Positions 35,301-42,549 of a stretch of DNA of 64,000 nt are shown here, piece after piece. The stretch lies in contig NZ_CP118527.1 in NCBI RefSeq assembly GCF_028885415.1, positions 3,782,001-3,846,000 of the forward strand. Direction: 5' to 3'. The stretch is from Streptomyces coeruleorubidus. GTDB lineage: Bacteria > Actinomycetota > Actinomycetes > Streptomycetales > Streptomycetaceae. Position numbers and translations under genes: made by a program. Positions within the stretch are counted from its first letter, which is position 1, and each line of letters opens with the position of its first letter. Below the pieces are notes generated by a model. That model ran no database searches and was not told the DNA's origin. It worked only from the letters and a program-made list of their open reading frames with translations.

Positions 35301-36159
35301 GGGTGGCGGGCACGGCGAGGGACTGCGCGTGTGTACGGACGTCCCGCATGTCACCACGTATCTCACAGCCCACGACCCGGTCCGGATGCGCGAGTTCGCG
35401 CAGTCCCTGAGCGCCGAACTGAAGCGGCGCGCCGAGCTGCTCGGGCGCTCCGACTTCACCGAGTGGCACACCGGGCGCGAACTGTCGGGCCGTATGGTCG
35501 CCCAGCGCACGGCGACGGCCCGGGGCGGCGCCCAGGCCGAGGCAGGTGCCGGGACAGCCGCCGGGGCCGGGGATCTCGACTCCCCGCCGAGTTCGACGAT
35601 GCGGCTGCGGCCCGGAGCGGCCCGGCGGCGGACGGAGGCGGCGCCGCCGCTGCCCCGGCTCGTCGTGGTCGTGGACGACCTGGACGCGTTGGTCTCCCCC
35701 GCCCTCGGCTCGACCGGACGGCCCGCGGCCGGATCGGTGATGCGCGCGCTGGAGGCCGTGGCCCGGGAGGGCGAGCGGCTCGGCGTCCACCTGGTGGCGG
35801 CCACCGGCCCGTGCACCCGTACGGCGGAGACGGAACCGGCGCGCCGGGCCACCCTCCGCGTGACCCTGGACGCCCCGGCACCGGGCCCCGACGAACCTGC
35901 TCCGGGCCGTGGCCGCCTGGCCTGCGCGGACGGGCGGGTCACGCCGTTCCAGGGCGGGCGGGTCACCGGCCGGATCCCCCGGACGGCGACGCTGCGCCCC
36001 ACGGTCGTCCCCCTGGAATGGCACCGCATGGGTGACCCTCCGGCCCGGCGTCCGGTGCGGGAACTCGGAAATGGCCCGACCGACCTGGCACTGTTGGCCA
36101 GCGCGCTGGAAAGGGCGGCGCGGGAGGTCGCGGCGGCGCAGGTGCCGTCACTTCTGTAG
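32317..36159 (+). CDS. FHA-domain protein with degenerate FtsK/SpoIIIE (EssC/EccC-like) domains
   Basis: The 1280-residue protein has a ubiquitin-like N-terminus (1-90) and an FHA domain (about 105-195: IRIGRSADADV, SRLHC, DLDSTNGTTLDG) that binds phosphothreonine. A 300-residue P/G/A-rich linker leads to two FtsK/SpoIIIE-type modules. The first resembles the nucleotide-poor D1 of EccC/EssC (LWERGPGHPEAL). The second carries GPPGSGRTE instead of GxxGSGKS/T and VVVVDDLDAL where active enzymes have DE, so lysine and catalytic Glu are altered. It is probably a pseudo-ATPase or scaffold. The divergent kinases may phosphorylate or recruit it. ATG 32317 was chosen at the onset of the conserved fold. 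Confidence 0.8.
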   Translation: MQIRLTVVDPLGLAAPARDRAARCDVLVTAPAGTALAAVASALSQVVLGGDGSGSPVLYAGEQRLDAQRCTLGEPPLTDGAVLSVGAPGEPEPHPELDDAPAQLQVVAGPDAGGVHLLHGGEIRIGRSADADVPLDDPDVSRLHCAVTVSADGRVSVADLDSTNGTTLDGARVAGRAVRFAPGALLRIGESALRLAPAGGPGGRVDTTPDGEGHVRVPGPAGTGGVGADTRASGPIPAGPSGSAGPSGAYGAARPAGPADPAGPADPAGPTHHAYGSAARGTPGTAGRGSGDSAVVPGQGGAPRVESKGAGAAAQASRPAAGGGPGAAQGGFRAAAGEHGPGIARGQGDSEPVVRAPRQRDAAAGSSATTSPDGVTSTPRQRDATQAGLGAGDTHAGRSGTGAPDGAFGDGGTAGSGQDAGTVDGVVPHARAGGQAAPRPTAPTHTGALSPADATDERSGRGRKGTPLRGTDVPPGTRRLGGLGAWARRLAGGRGEQGAPARGTYEDEPAEVAADRSAVGPAVPETWPDPAALLLTALGPGPRLWERGPGHPEALAVRLGTADRAAPDGSGLLPAVPVTSGLREVGALGLAGPQARLAGLARAVLAQLTALHSPDTLEIVLIAADRSRPLEERTAEWGWLGWLPHVRPGHGQDCRLLLAYDREQAAARTDELLRRLEDQLADAGGGAAGADGLLGNVRFSRARETDGPSGNAPGPDADNPVPGTAGPVPRRPSWARDDTPAPDPAADFPGPYTVVVVDGDPGGADLREAVARLALEGPRAGIHVVCLAETAAASPASPVTETYEAACSVAPTFRQCGAVALLSGDVATALRLMRVARVGGASGPVGPVGHGTIATVDAVSPAWAERFARALAPLRTDGATSGPQPRVSAPLPQAARLLDELGLARATPASLMARWADAADDTEALGGRVRAVLGAGPRGPVCADLAAQGPHLLIEGPPGSGRTELLRAVVASLAAAERPDRLGIVLVDGRGGPGAGGGHGEGLRVCTDVPHVTTYLTAHDPVRMREFAQSLSAELKRRAELLGRSDFTEWHTGRELSGRMVAQRTATARGGAQAEAGAGTAAGAGDLDSPPSSTMRLRPGAARRRTEAAPPLPRLVVVVDDLDALVSPALGSTGRPAAGSVMRALEAVAREGERLGVHLVAATGPCTRTAETEPARRATLRVTLDAPAPGPDEPAPGRGRLACADGRVTPFQGGRVTGRIPRTATLRPTVVPLEWHRMGDPPARRPVRELGNGPTDLALLASALERAAREVAAAQVPSLL

Positions 36160-36218
36160 CACTCGTCCGTGGCACTGGCTGGATGCCGACCCCGTCCGTT
36201 GATCAGGGCCGAGTCCCT

Positions 36219-36240
36219 GGTCACGAGGGGGTCACGATCC
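36219..36240. promoter_or_regulatory. 11-bp-spaced direct repeat GGTCACGA upstream of the ABC operon
   Basis: GGTCACGA at 36219-36226 and again at 36230-36237 are one helical turn apart. The first 11-base unit GGTCACGAGGG matches 9 of 11 positions of the published Streptomyces PHO-box repeat unit, the second fewer. The site is 111-129 bp upstream of the binding-protein start, and a TTGACA lies just after it (36246-36251). PhoP or another direct-repeat regulator is possible; the match is partial. Confidence 0.35.
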
Positions 36241-36347
36241 CCCGCTTGACAGCCGACGCCATCTTGCCGCCCCCGCCGCCCGGGCGTAGACCAGATCGCA
36301 CGGGAGCGCGCTCGACGTTCGACGAGGGAACGAAGAACGGGGCAGTC

Positions 36348-37760
36348 ATGCGCATGACGAGCAGCACCATCCGGACACGCTGGTCGCCGAAACGGGACAA
36401 GGCGACCCCCCACAGCCGCAGAGCCGCCAAGGCCGCGGCCGCCGTCGCCGCGGGAGCGCTCGCGCTCTCGCTCACCGCCTGCGGAGGCGACGACGGCGGA
36501 AACAGTGGAACCCAGGGCAACACCGAGGAGACCGCCAACAACGTCACCCTTCCGAAGCTTGACGGGACGAGCCTGGAGATCGCCGCCGTGTGGACCGGCG
36601 CCGAGCAGGCCAACTTCAAGAAGGTCCTGGCGGAGTTCGAGAAGCGCACGGGCGCCAAGGTCACGTTCGTGCCCGCCCAGGACCCGATCATCAACTTCAT
36701 CGGCTCGAAGGTGGCCGGCGGGCAGCCGCCGGACATCGTGATGCTGCCGCAGCCGGGCGCCATCAAGCAGGCCGTCGACCGGGGCTGGGCCAAGCCTCTC
36801 GGCGCCGAGGCCCTGAAGGAGCTCGGCGAGAACTACTCGCAGGGCTGGCAGGACATCGGCAAGGTGGGCGGCAAGCAGTACGGCGTCTACTACAAGGCCG
36901 CCAACAAGTCCCTCATCTGGTACAACAACCAGGTCTTCGAGAACGCCGGGGCGAGTGAGCCCGAGACCTGGCCGGATCTGCTGAAGACGGCACAGACGGT
37001 CTACGACTCCGGCGTCACCCCGTTCTCCGTCGGCGGCGCCGAGGGCTGGACGCTGACCGACTGGTTCGAGAACGTGTACCTCTCCCAGGCCGGGCCGGAG
37101 AAGTACGACCAGCTGGCCAAGCACGAGATCAAGTGGACGGACCCGTCCGTGAAGGACGCGCTGACCACGCTCGCGCAGGTCTGGGGCAAGGCGAACTACG
37201 TCGCGGGCGGGGCGAACGGGGCGTTGCAGACCGACTTCCCGGCCTCCGTCACGCAGGTCTTCACCGGCGGGGACCAGCCCAAGGCGGCCATGGTCGCCGC
37301 GGGCGACTTCGCGCAGGTCAACATCCCGACGACCATGAAGGTCGGCACGGACGCGAAGGTGTTCCCGTTCCCGGCGGTCGGTGACAACGGGCCGGTGGTC
37401 TCGGGCGGCGACGCGGCCGTGATCCTTGAGGACTCGAAGGGGGCGCAGGCCCTGGCCACCTGGCTCGCCTCGCCGGACGCGGCGCAGATCCAGGCCAAGC
37501 TGGGCGGCTACCTCTCACCGAACAAGAACGTGCCGAACTCCGCGTACCCGAACGCGGTGCAGCAGAGGATCGCCAAGGCGCTCATCGACGCCGGTGACGA
37601 CTTCCGCTTCGACATGTCCGACCAGGCCCCGCAGGCCTTCGGCGGTACGCCCGGCAAGGGCGAGTGGAAGATCCTCCAGGACTTCCTGAAGAACCCGAAG
37701 GACGTCGCGGGTACGCAAGCGAAGCTGGAGACCGAAGCGGCCGCGGCCTACGGAGGCTGA
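36348..37760 (+). CDS. ABC transporter solute-binding lipoprotein (carbohydrate family)
   Basis: The 470-residue protein has a twin-basic long signal region and lipobox LTAC-GGDDG with Cys at about 45. The rest is a type-1 extracellular sugar-binding protein fold (EFEKRTGAKVTFVP; PDIVMLPQPG; AVWTGAEQANF). It would deliver an oligosaccharide or sugar derivative to the two permeases that follow. ATG 36348 starts the signal; ATG 36354 is possible. No ATPase gene is present in the operon, so a shared MsiK-type ATPase is probable. Substrate not determinable. Confidence 0.9.
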   Translation: MRMTSSTIRTRWSPKRDKATPHSRRAAKAAAAVAAGALALSLTACGGDDGGNSGTQGNTEETANNVTLPKLDGTSLEIAAVWTGAEQANFKKVLAEFEKRTGAKVTFVPAQDPIINFIGSKVAGGQPPDIVMLPQPGAIKQAVDRGWAKPLGAEALKELGENYSQGWQDIGKVGGKQYGVYYKAANKSLIWYNNQVFENAGASEPETWPDLLKTAQTVYDSGVTPFSVGGAEGWTLTDWFENVYLSQAGPEKYDQLAKHEIKWTDPSVKDALTTLAQVWGKANYVAGGANGALQTDFPASVTQVFTGGDQPKAAMVAAGDFAQVNIPTTMKVGTDAKVFPFPAVGDNGPVVSGGDAAVILEDSKGAQALATWLASPDAAQIQAKLGGYLSPNKNVPNSAYPNAVQQRIAKALIDAGDDFRFDMSDQAPQAFGGTPGKGEWKILQDFLKNPKDVAGTQAKLETEAAAAYGG

Positions 37761-37764
37761 CGGC

Positions 37765-39111
37765 ATGACGTCGGCCACGGCGGCAGGGGGCGTCAAGCCC
37801 CCTGCCGCTCCCAAGTCGCGCAAGAGTGTGACCGGCACCCGCAGGACCGTCGCGGCGCTGTTCCTGCTGCCCGCGCTCGTCCTGCTCGGCGCGCTCGTGG
37901 TGTACCCGATCGGGTACTCGGTGGTCCGCAGCTTCTACGACCAGTCCGGCGACGGCTTCGCCGGGATCGACAACTACAAGGCCCTCTTCACCGACGAGGG
38001 CATACGCACCGCGCTGAAGAACAACATCATCTGGGTGGTGTTCGCGCCGACGGTCGCGACGGTGCTCGGCCTGATCTTCGCGGTGCTGACCGAACGGGTG
38101 CGCTGGGGCACGGCCTTCAAGCTGGTCGTCTTCATGCCGATGGCGATCTCGATGCTGGCGGCGGGCATCATCTTCCGCCTGGTGTACGACCAGGATCCGG
38201 ACAAAGGCGTCGCGAACGCGGTGTGGGTGGGCGTGCACGACACGTTCGCCCAGGCGTCGGCCTTCCCGAAGGCCCACCCGGGCCGTCAGTCGCCGCTGGA
38301 GCCGGGGGGCGGGGGCGCGTTCATCACCAAGTCGCCCGTCCGCACGGGTGAGACCGTCTCGCTGCCCCTGGTGGGTGTCGCGCCGGACCTGATGCCGGAC
38401 GACGCGAAGCCCGCCGTGGCGGCCAAGCCCGAGCCGGACAAGATCACCGGTACGACCTGGCAGGACTTCACGCGGGGCAAGGGCGTGGGGACGCTCAACC
38501 GGGTCGACTCCTCCGAACTGGGCTATGCCGGCATGAGGATCGAGGCCGTGAAGGACGGCAGGGTCGTGGCGTCGGCGACGGCCGGCGACGACGGCACCTT
38601 CACGCTGCCGGCCTCGGCCGACGGGGCCCAACTCCGGCTCCCGGACAGCAACTTCAAGGAGCCGTACAACGGCCTGGACTGGCTCGGCCCGTCCCTGGTC
38701 ACCCCGTCCATCATCGGCGCGTACATCTGGATGTGGGCGGGCTTCGCGATGGTGCTGATCGCGGCCGGGCTCGCGGGCGTGCCGCGTGAACTGCTGGAGG
38801 CGGCCCGGGTCGACGGCGCGACCGAGTGGCAGGTGTTCAGACGGGTCACGGTGCCGCTGCTGGCGCCGGTCCTCGCGGTCGTCACCGTCACCCTGATGAT
38901 CAACGTGCTGAAGATCTTCGACCTGGTCTTCATCATCGCCCCCGGCTCCGCCCAGGACGACGCGAACGTCCTCGCCCTGGAGCTGTACCGCAAGGGCTTC
39001 TCCGAGGACCAGCCGGGCATCGCCAGCGCCATCTCGGTGTTCCTGCTGCTGCTCGTGATCCCGGTGATGTGGTTCAACGTGCGTCGGCTGAGGCGGGAGG
39101 TCAGGCGATGA
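37765..39111 (+). CDS. ABC sugar permease (MalF type) with a large extracytoplasmic insertion
   Basis: This 448-residue permease begins 4 bp after the binding protein. Hydrophobic spans are at about 30-55, 90-112, 118-138, 312-335, 355-385 and 415-438. The EAA loop is ELLEAARVDGATEWQVFRRV. Between spans 3 and 4 lies a segment of about 150 residues (about 150-305), rich in strands and containing a carboxypeptidase-regulatory-like stretch (VKDGRVVASATAGDDGTFTLPA). Most actinomycete permeases of this class are near 300-330 residues without it. The insertion resembles the periplasmic P2 domain of E. coli MalF in position and could contact the binding protein. Confidence 0.88.
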   Translation: MTSATAAGGVKPPAAPKSRKSVTGTRRTVAALFLLPALVLLGALVVYPIGYSVVRSFYDQSGDGFAGIDNYKALFTDEGIRTALKNNIIWVVFAPTVATVLGLIFAVLTERVRWGTAFKLVVFMPMAISMLAAGIIFRLVYDQDPDKGVANAVWVGVHDTFAQASAFPKAHPGRQSPLEPGGGGAFITKSPVRTGETVSLPLVGVAPDLMPDDAKPAVAAKPEPDKITGTTWQDFTRGKGVGTLNRVDSSELGYAGMRIEAVKDGRVVASATAGDDGTFTLPASADGAQLRLPDSNFKEPYNGLDWLGPSLVTPSIIGAYIWMWAGFAMVLIAAGLAGVPRELLEAARVDGATEWQVFRRVTVPLLAPVLAVVTVTLMINVLKIFDLVFIIAPGSAQDDANVLALELYRKGFSEDQPGIASAISVFLLLLVIPVMWFNVRRLRREVRR

Positions 39112-39968
39112 AGGCGAAGCAGTCGCTGGGGTCCCGGCTGGCCGAGGGGGTCAGCGGTGGGCTGGTGCGGGTGTTCCTCATCGTCGTCGGCTTGTTCTGG
39201 CTGGTGCCGACGATCGGTCTGCTGCTGGCCAGTCTCCGCTCGCCGGAGGACATCGCGGCGAGCGGCTGGTGGAAGGTGTTCACCGAGCCGTCGCAGATGA
39301 CGTTCGACAGCTACTCCAAGCTGCTGGAGAACGAGGACATCACCAGCAGCCTGCTCAACACGGTGTGGATCACCGTGCCGGCGACCCTGCTGGTCGTGGT
39401 GATCGGCTCGCTGGCGGGCTACGCCTTCGCCTGGATGGAGTTCCCGGGCCGCGACTGGTGGTTCCTGGGCGTGGTCGGGCTGTTGGTCGTGCCCGTGCAG
39501 GTCGCGCTGATCCCGATCGCCGAACTCTTCGGCAACATCGGCATCTTCGGCTCGGTGATCGGCGTGGTGCTCTTCCACGTCGGCTTCGGTCTGCCCTTCG
39601 CGGTGTTCCTGCTGCGGAACTTCTTCGCGGAGATCCCGAGGGAGCTGCTGGAGGCGGCACGCCTGGACGGGGCGGGTGAACTGCGCCTGTTCTTCCGTGT
39701 CGTGATGCCGCTCGGCGCCCCGGCGATCGCCTCGCTCGGCATCTTCCAGTTCCTGTGGGTGTGGAACGACATGCTGGTCGCGCTGATCTTCTCGGACTCC
39801 GGGAGCCAGCCGATCACGGTCGCACTCCAGACTCAGGTACGGCAGTTCGGCAACAACATCGACGTGCTGGCACCCGGCGCGTTCATCTCGATGGTGGTCC
39901 CGCTGGCCGTCTTCTTCGCGTTCCAGCGGCAGTTCGTGTCCGGCGTGATGGCGGGAGCCGTCAAGTAG
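39108..39968 (+). CDS. ABC sugar permease (MalG type)
   Basis: The 286-residue protein has six spans and the EAA loop ELLEAARLDGAGELRLFFRV at about 183-202. Its ATG overlaps the TGA of the upstream permease (ATGA). It forms the second half of the importer channel. The operon ends here with a hairpin 22 bp downstream. Confidence 0.92.
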   Translation: MKAKQSLGSRLAEGVSGGLVRVFLIVVGLFWLVPTIGLLLASLRSPEDIAASGWWKVFTEPSQMTFDSYSKLLENEDITSSLLNTVWITVPATLLVVVIGSLAGYAFAWMEFPGRDWWFLGVVGLLVVPVQVALIPIAELFGNIGIFGSVIGVVLFHVGFGLPFAVFLLRNFFAEIPRELLEAARLDGAGELRLFFRVVMPLGAPAIASLGIFQFLWVWNDMLVALIFSDSGSQPITVALQTQVRQFGNNIDVLAPGAFISMVVPLAVFFAFQRQFVSGVMAGAVK

Positions 39969-39989
39969 CCTCCAGGACAAGGTAGTTGG

Positions 39990-40018
39990 AGGGGCGGAAC
40001 CGGTCGCGGTCCGCCCCT
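39990..40018 (+). terminator. hairpin terminator after the ABC operon
   Basis: AGGGGCGGA(A)CCG pairs with CGGTCCGCCCCT, a 12-bp stem with one bulged A and a GTCG loop. It starts 22 bp past the permease stop, and TTCGG follows. Confidence 0.75.
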
Positions 40019-40099
40019 TCGGCGTTCCCCCGGATGCCGTAGCCGCCGTAACCAACTCACCCCACCGGCCGTTCCCGGGCCGAACGCCCGCACCGACCG

Positions 40100-42373
40100 A
40101 TGGATGGCATCTTGCCCAGGTTCAGTGTCATTGTCCCCGCGTACCAGGTTCAGGCGTACCTGCACGAGTGCCTCGAATCGGTGCTCTCCCAGTCCTGTCC
40201 CGATCTGGAACTGATCGTCGTCGACGACTGCTCGCCGGACGCGTGCGGCGCGATCATCGACGAGTTCGCCGCCCGCGACGCGCGCGTCCACCCCGTCCAT
40301 CTACCGGAGAACATCGGCCTGGGCCGCGCGAGAAACGCCGGCGTGGCGCGCGCGAGCGGCGACTACCTGCTGTTCCTCGACAGTGACGACACCCTCACAC
40401 CCGACGCGCTGCGGTCGATCGCGGACCGGCTGAAGGAGACGGGCGATCCGGACGTCCTGGTCTTCGACTACGCGCGCACGTACTGGACGGGTGAGGCGGT
40501 CCGCAACCAGGCGGCCCTCCAGCTCACCGAGCAGGGCCCGGCCCCGTTCCGCCTGGAGGACCGGCCGGGCCTGCTGCGGCTGCTGATGGTCGCCTGGAAC
40601 AAGGCCTACCGGCGGGAGTTCGTCGAGGAGCAGGGGTTCGTCTTCCCGCCCGGGTACTACGAGGACACGCCGTGGACGTACCCGGTCCTCATGACCGCGG
40701 AGTCGATCGCGACCCTGGACCGCGTCTGCGTGCACTACCGGCAGCGGCGGCAGGGCAGCATCCTGCGCACCACCAGTGAGCGGCACTTCGACGTCCTCGA
40801 CCAGTACGACCGGGTGTTCGCGTACCTGGAGGAGCGCGCCGAACTGGCCCGGTGGCGGCCGGTGTTGTTCCGCCGCATGGTCCATCACCTGGTGATCGTG
40901 TACTCCCGGCGGGACCGGCTGCCCCCCGGCTCGCGCGCGGACTTCATGCGCCGGGCCCGCGCCCACTACCGCCGCTACCGCACCCGGGGCGCCCCCGTCC
41001 CCCTGCGCGCCCGGGTGCAGCACACCCTGATCCGCTTCGGCCTGCACCGCACCTACCGCACGCTCCAGCTGGTGTCGGCCCTGCACCGCGGCGTCGCGCG
41101 GAGCACCGGGCATCTGCTGCGCGGTGTGCGGTCCGCCGCGCTCCGGCTCCACTACCGCGTCCAGCGCTGTCTCCCGCTGCGCGCCGACCGGGCCGTCTTC
41201 ACCGCCTACGACGGCCGCGGCCACAGCTGCAACCCGGGCGCGCTGGAGTCCGCGTTCCGCGATCTCGCGCCGCACATCCGCACGGCGTGGGTCGCCCGTC
41301 CCGAGTACCACCACACCATCCCGCCGGGCCCGCGCCGTCTCGTCCCCGGCACGGCCGCCTACTGGACGGCACTCGCCCGCTCCGCCTGGCTGGTCAGCAA
41401 CACCGACTTCGACCACCGCCTGGTCAAGCGCCGGGGCCAGACCCTGATCCAGACCGGGCAGGGCACCCCGCTGGGGCACATCGGCCTCGACCTCCAGGAG
41501 CGCCCGGCGGCGGCCCGGGGCAGGGACTTCGCCCGGCTGCTCAAGGGCGTCGACCAGTGGGACTACGTGCTGTCCGCCAACCGCCACACCACCCTCACCC
41601 ACGAGCGCGTCCACCCCGGCCGCTACACCACGCTGGAGTACGGCTACCCCCGCAACGACGTGTTCCGCACGGCGACTCCGGCGGACGTGGCCCGGCTGCG
41701 CGCCTCGCTCGGCATCCCGGAGGGCACGGTGGCGATCCTCTACGCGCCGACCCACCGCGACTACCGCCGCTCCCAGCGCCACGCCCTCGACCTCCAGCGG
41801 ATCGTGCGCCGCCTGGGCCCGCGCTTCCTCGTGCTGGCCCGCGCCCACCACGCCTACGACACCCCGCTGACCAGCACCTGCGGCCGGGTCGTCGACGTCA
41901 GCGACCACCCGAGCGTCCAGTCCCTGTGCCTGGCCTCGGACGCCCTGGTCACGGACTACTCGTCGCTGATGTTCGACTACGCCAACCTGGACCGGCCGAT
42001 CGTGATCCACGCCGACGACTGGGAGGCGTACGAGGCGGCCCGCGGCACCTACTTCGACCTGCGCTCCTTCCCGCCGGGCGCGGTCGCGCGCGGCGAGGAC
42101 GAGCTGATCGACATCTTCGCCACCGGCCACTGGCGCGGCTCCCGGTCGGCCCAGCTGCGCTCGGCGTTCCGGGAGCGGTTCTGCACGTACGACGACGGCC
42201 GGGCCGCCGAGCGGGTCGTGCGCCGGGTCGTCCTCGGGGAGTCGGACCTGCCGCCGGTCGTGCCGCTCCACGAGCGCCGGCCGGTGCCGTCGGCGGCGGC
42301 CTCGCCGGCGCGCGAGCCGCTCGCCACGGTGCCGCAGCCGGCCGGTCCGGCCGTCGTCACCGACAGCCTCTGA
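40100..42373 (+). CDS. GT2 glycosyltransferase fused to TagF-like CDP-glycerol glycerophosphotransferase (Gln at HGT position)
   Basis: The 757-residue protein has a GT-A domain at about 6-230 (FSVIVPAYQV, VVDDCSPDA, FLDSDD) and a TagF/CDP-glycerol polymerase domain at about 370-725. The latter has GYPRND near 518, YAPTHRDY near 549, RAHHAYD near 580 and TDYSSLMFDYANLDRP near 618. The catalytic motif is QTGQGTPL with Gln454 where TagF enzymes have His (HGTP). It should act on the wall teichoic-type polymer at the inner membrane face. Start: ATG 40100 has no clear ribosome site; TTG 40112, giving LPRFS as in the paralogues, is a good alternative. First gene of the cluster. Confidence 0.85.
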   Translation: MDGILPRFSVIVPAYQVQAYLHECLESVLSQSCPDLELIVVDDCSPDACGAIIDEFAARDARVHPVHLPENIGLGRARNAGVARASGDYLLFLDSDDTLTPDALRSIADRLKETGDPDVLVFDYARTYWTGEAVRNQAALQLTEQGPAPFRLEDRPGLLRLLMVAWNKAYRREFVEEQGFVFPPGYYEDTPWTYPVLMTAESIATLDRVCVHYRQRRQGSILRTTSERHFDVLDQYDRVFAYLEERAELARWRPVLFRRMVHHLVIVYSRRDRLPPGSRADFMRRARAHYRRYRTRGAPVPLRARVQHTLIRFGLHRTYRTLQLVSALHRGVARSTGHLLRGVRSAALRLHYRVQRCLPLRADRAVFTAYDGRGHSCNPGALESAFRDLAPHIRTAWVARPEYHHTIPPGPRRLVPGTAAYWTALARSAWLVSNTDFDHRLVKRRGQTLIQTGQGTPLGHIGLDLQERPAAARGRDFARLLKGVDQWDYVLSANRHTTLTHERVHPGRYTTLEYGYPRNDVFRTATPADVARLRASLGIPEGTVAILYAPTHRDYRRSQRHALDLQRIVRRLGPRFLVLARAHHAYDTPLTSTCGRVVDVSDHPSVQSLCLASDALVTDYSSLMFDYANLDRPIVIHADDWEAYEAARGTYFDLRSFPPGAVARGEDELIDIFATGHWRGSRSAQLRSAFRERFCTYDDGRAAERVVRRVVLGESDLPPVVPLHERRPVPSAAASPAREPLATVPQPAGPAVVTDSL

Positions 42374-42549
42374 ACCCGGTTCTCACATGGGAGTTCACAT
42401 GCCCTCCAGCCCGTCGCGGCCGACCCCGAGCCGACCGCCCTCCTGGCGCCCGTCCGGGAGGCCGGGGCGCCGTCGCGGCACCTGAGGCGGCCCGGGCTTC
42501 CGTAGACCCTCGCCCCCTCGCCCCTCGACCCCTCGACAGAAAGAGCAGA

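Noticed and set aside
33265..36024. 919-residue minus-strand frame inside the FHA gene
   Set aside because: Composition is dominated by R, G, P and A with no motif. The plus frame has FHA and FtsK-like domains.
34965..37124. 719-residue minus-strand frame spanning the FHA gene end and the lipoprotein gene
   Set aside because: It overlaps two well-supported genes and shows no family features; it is a product of high G+C.
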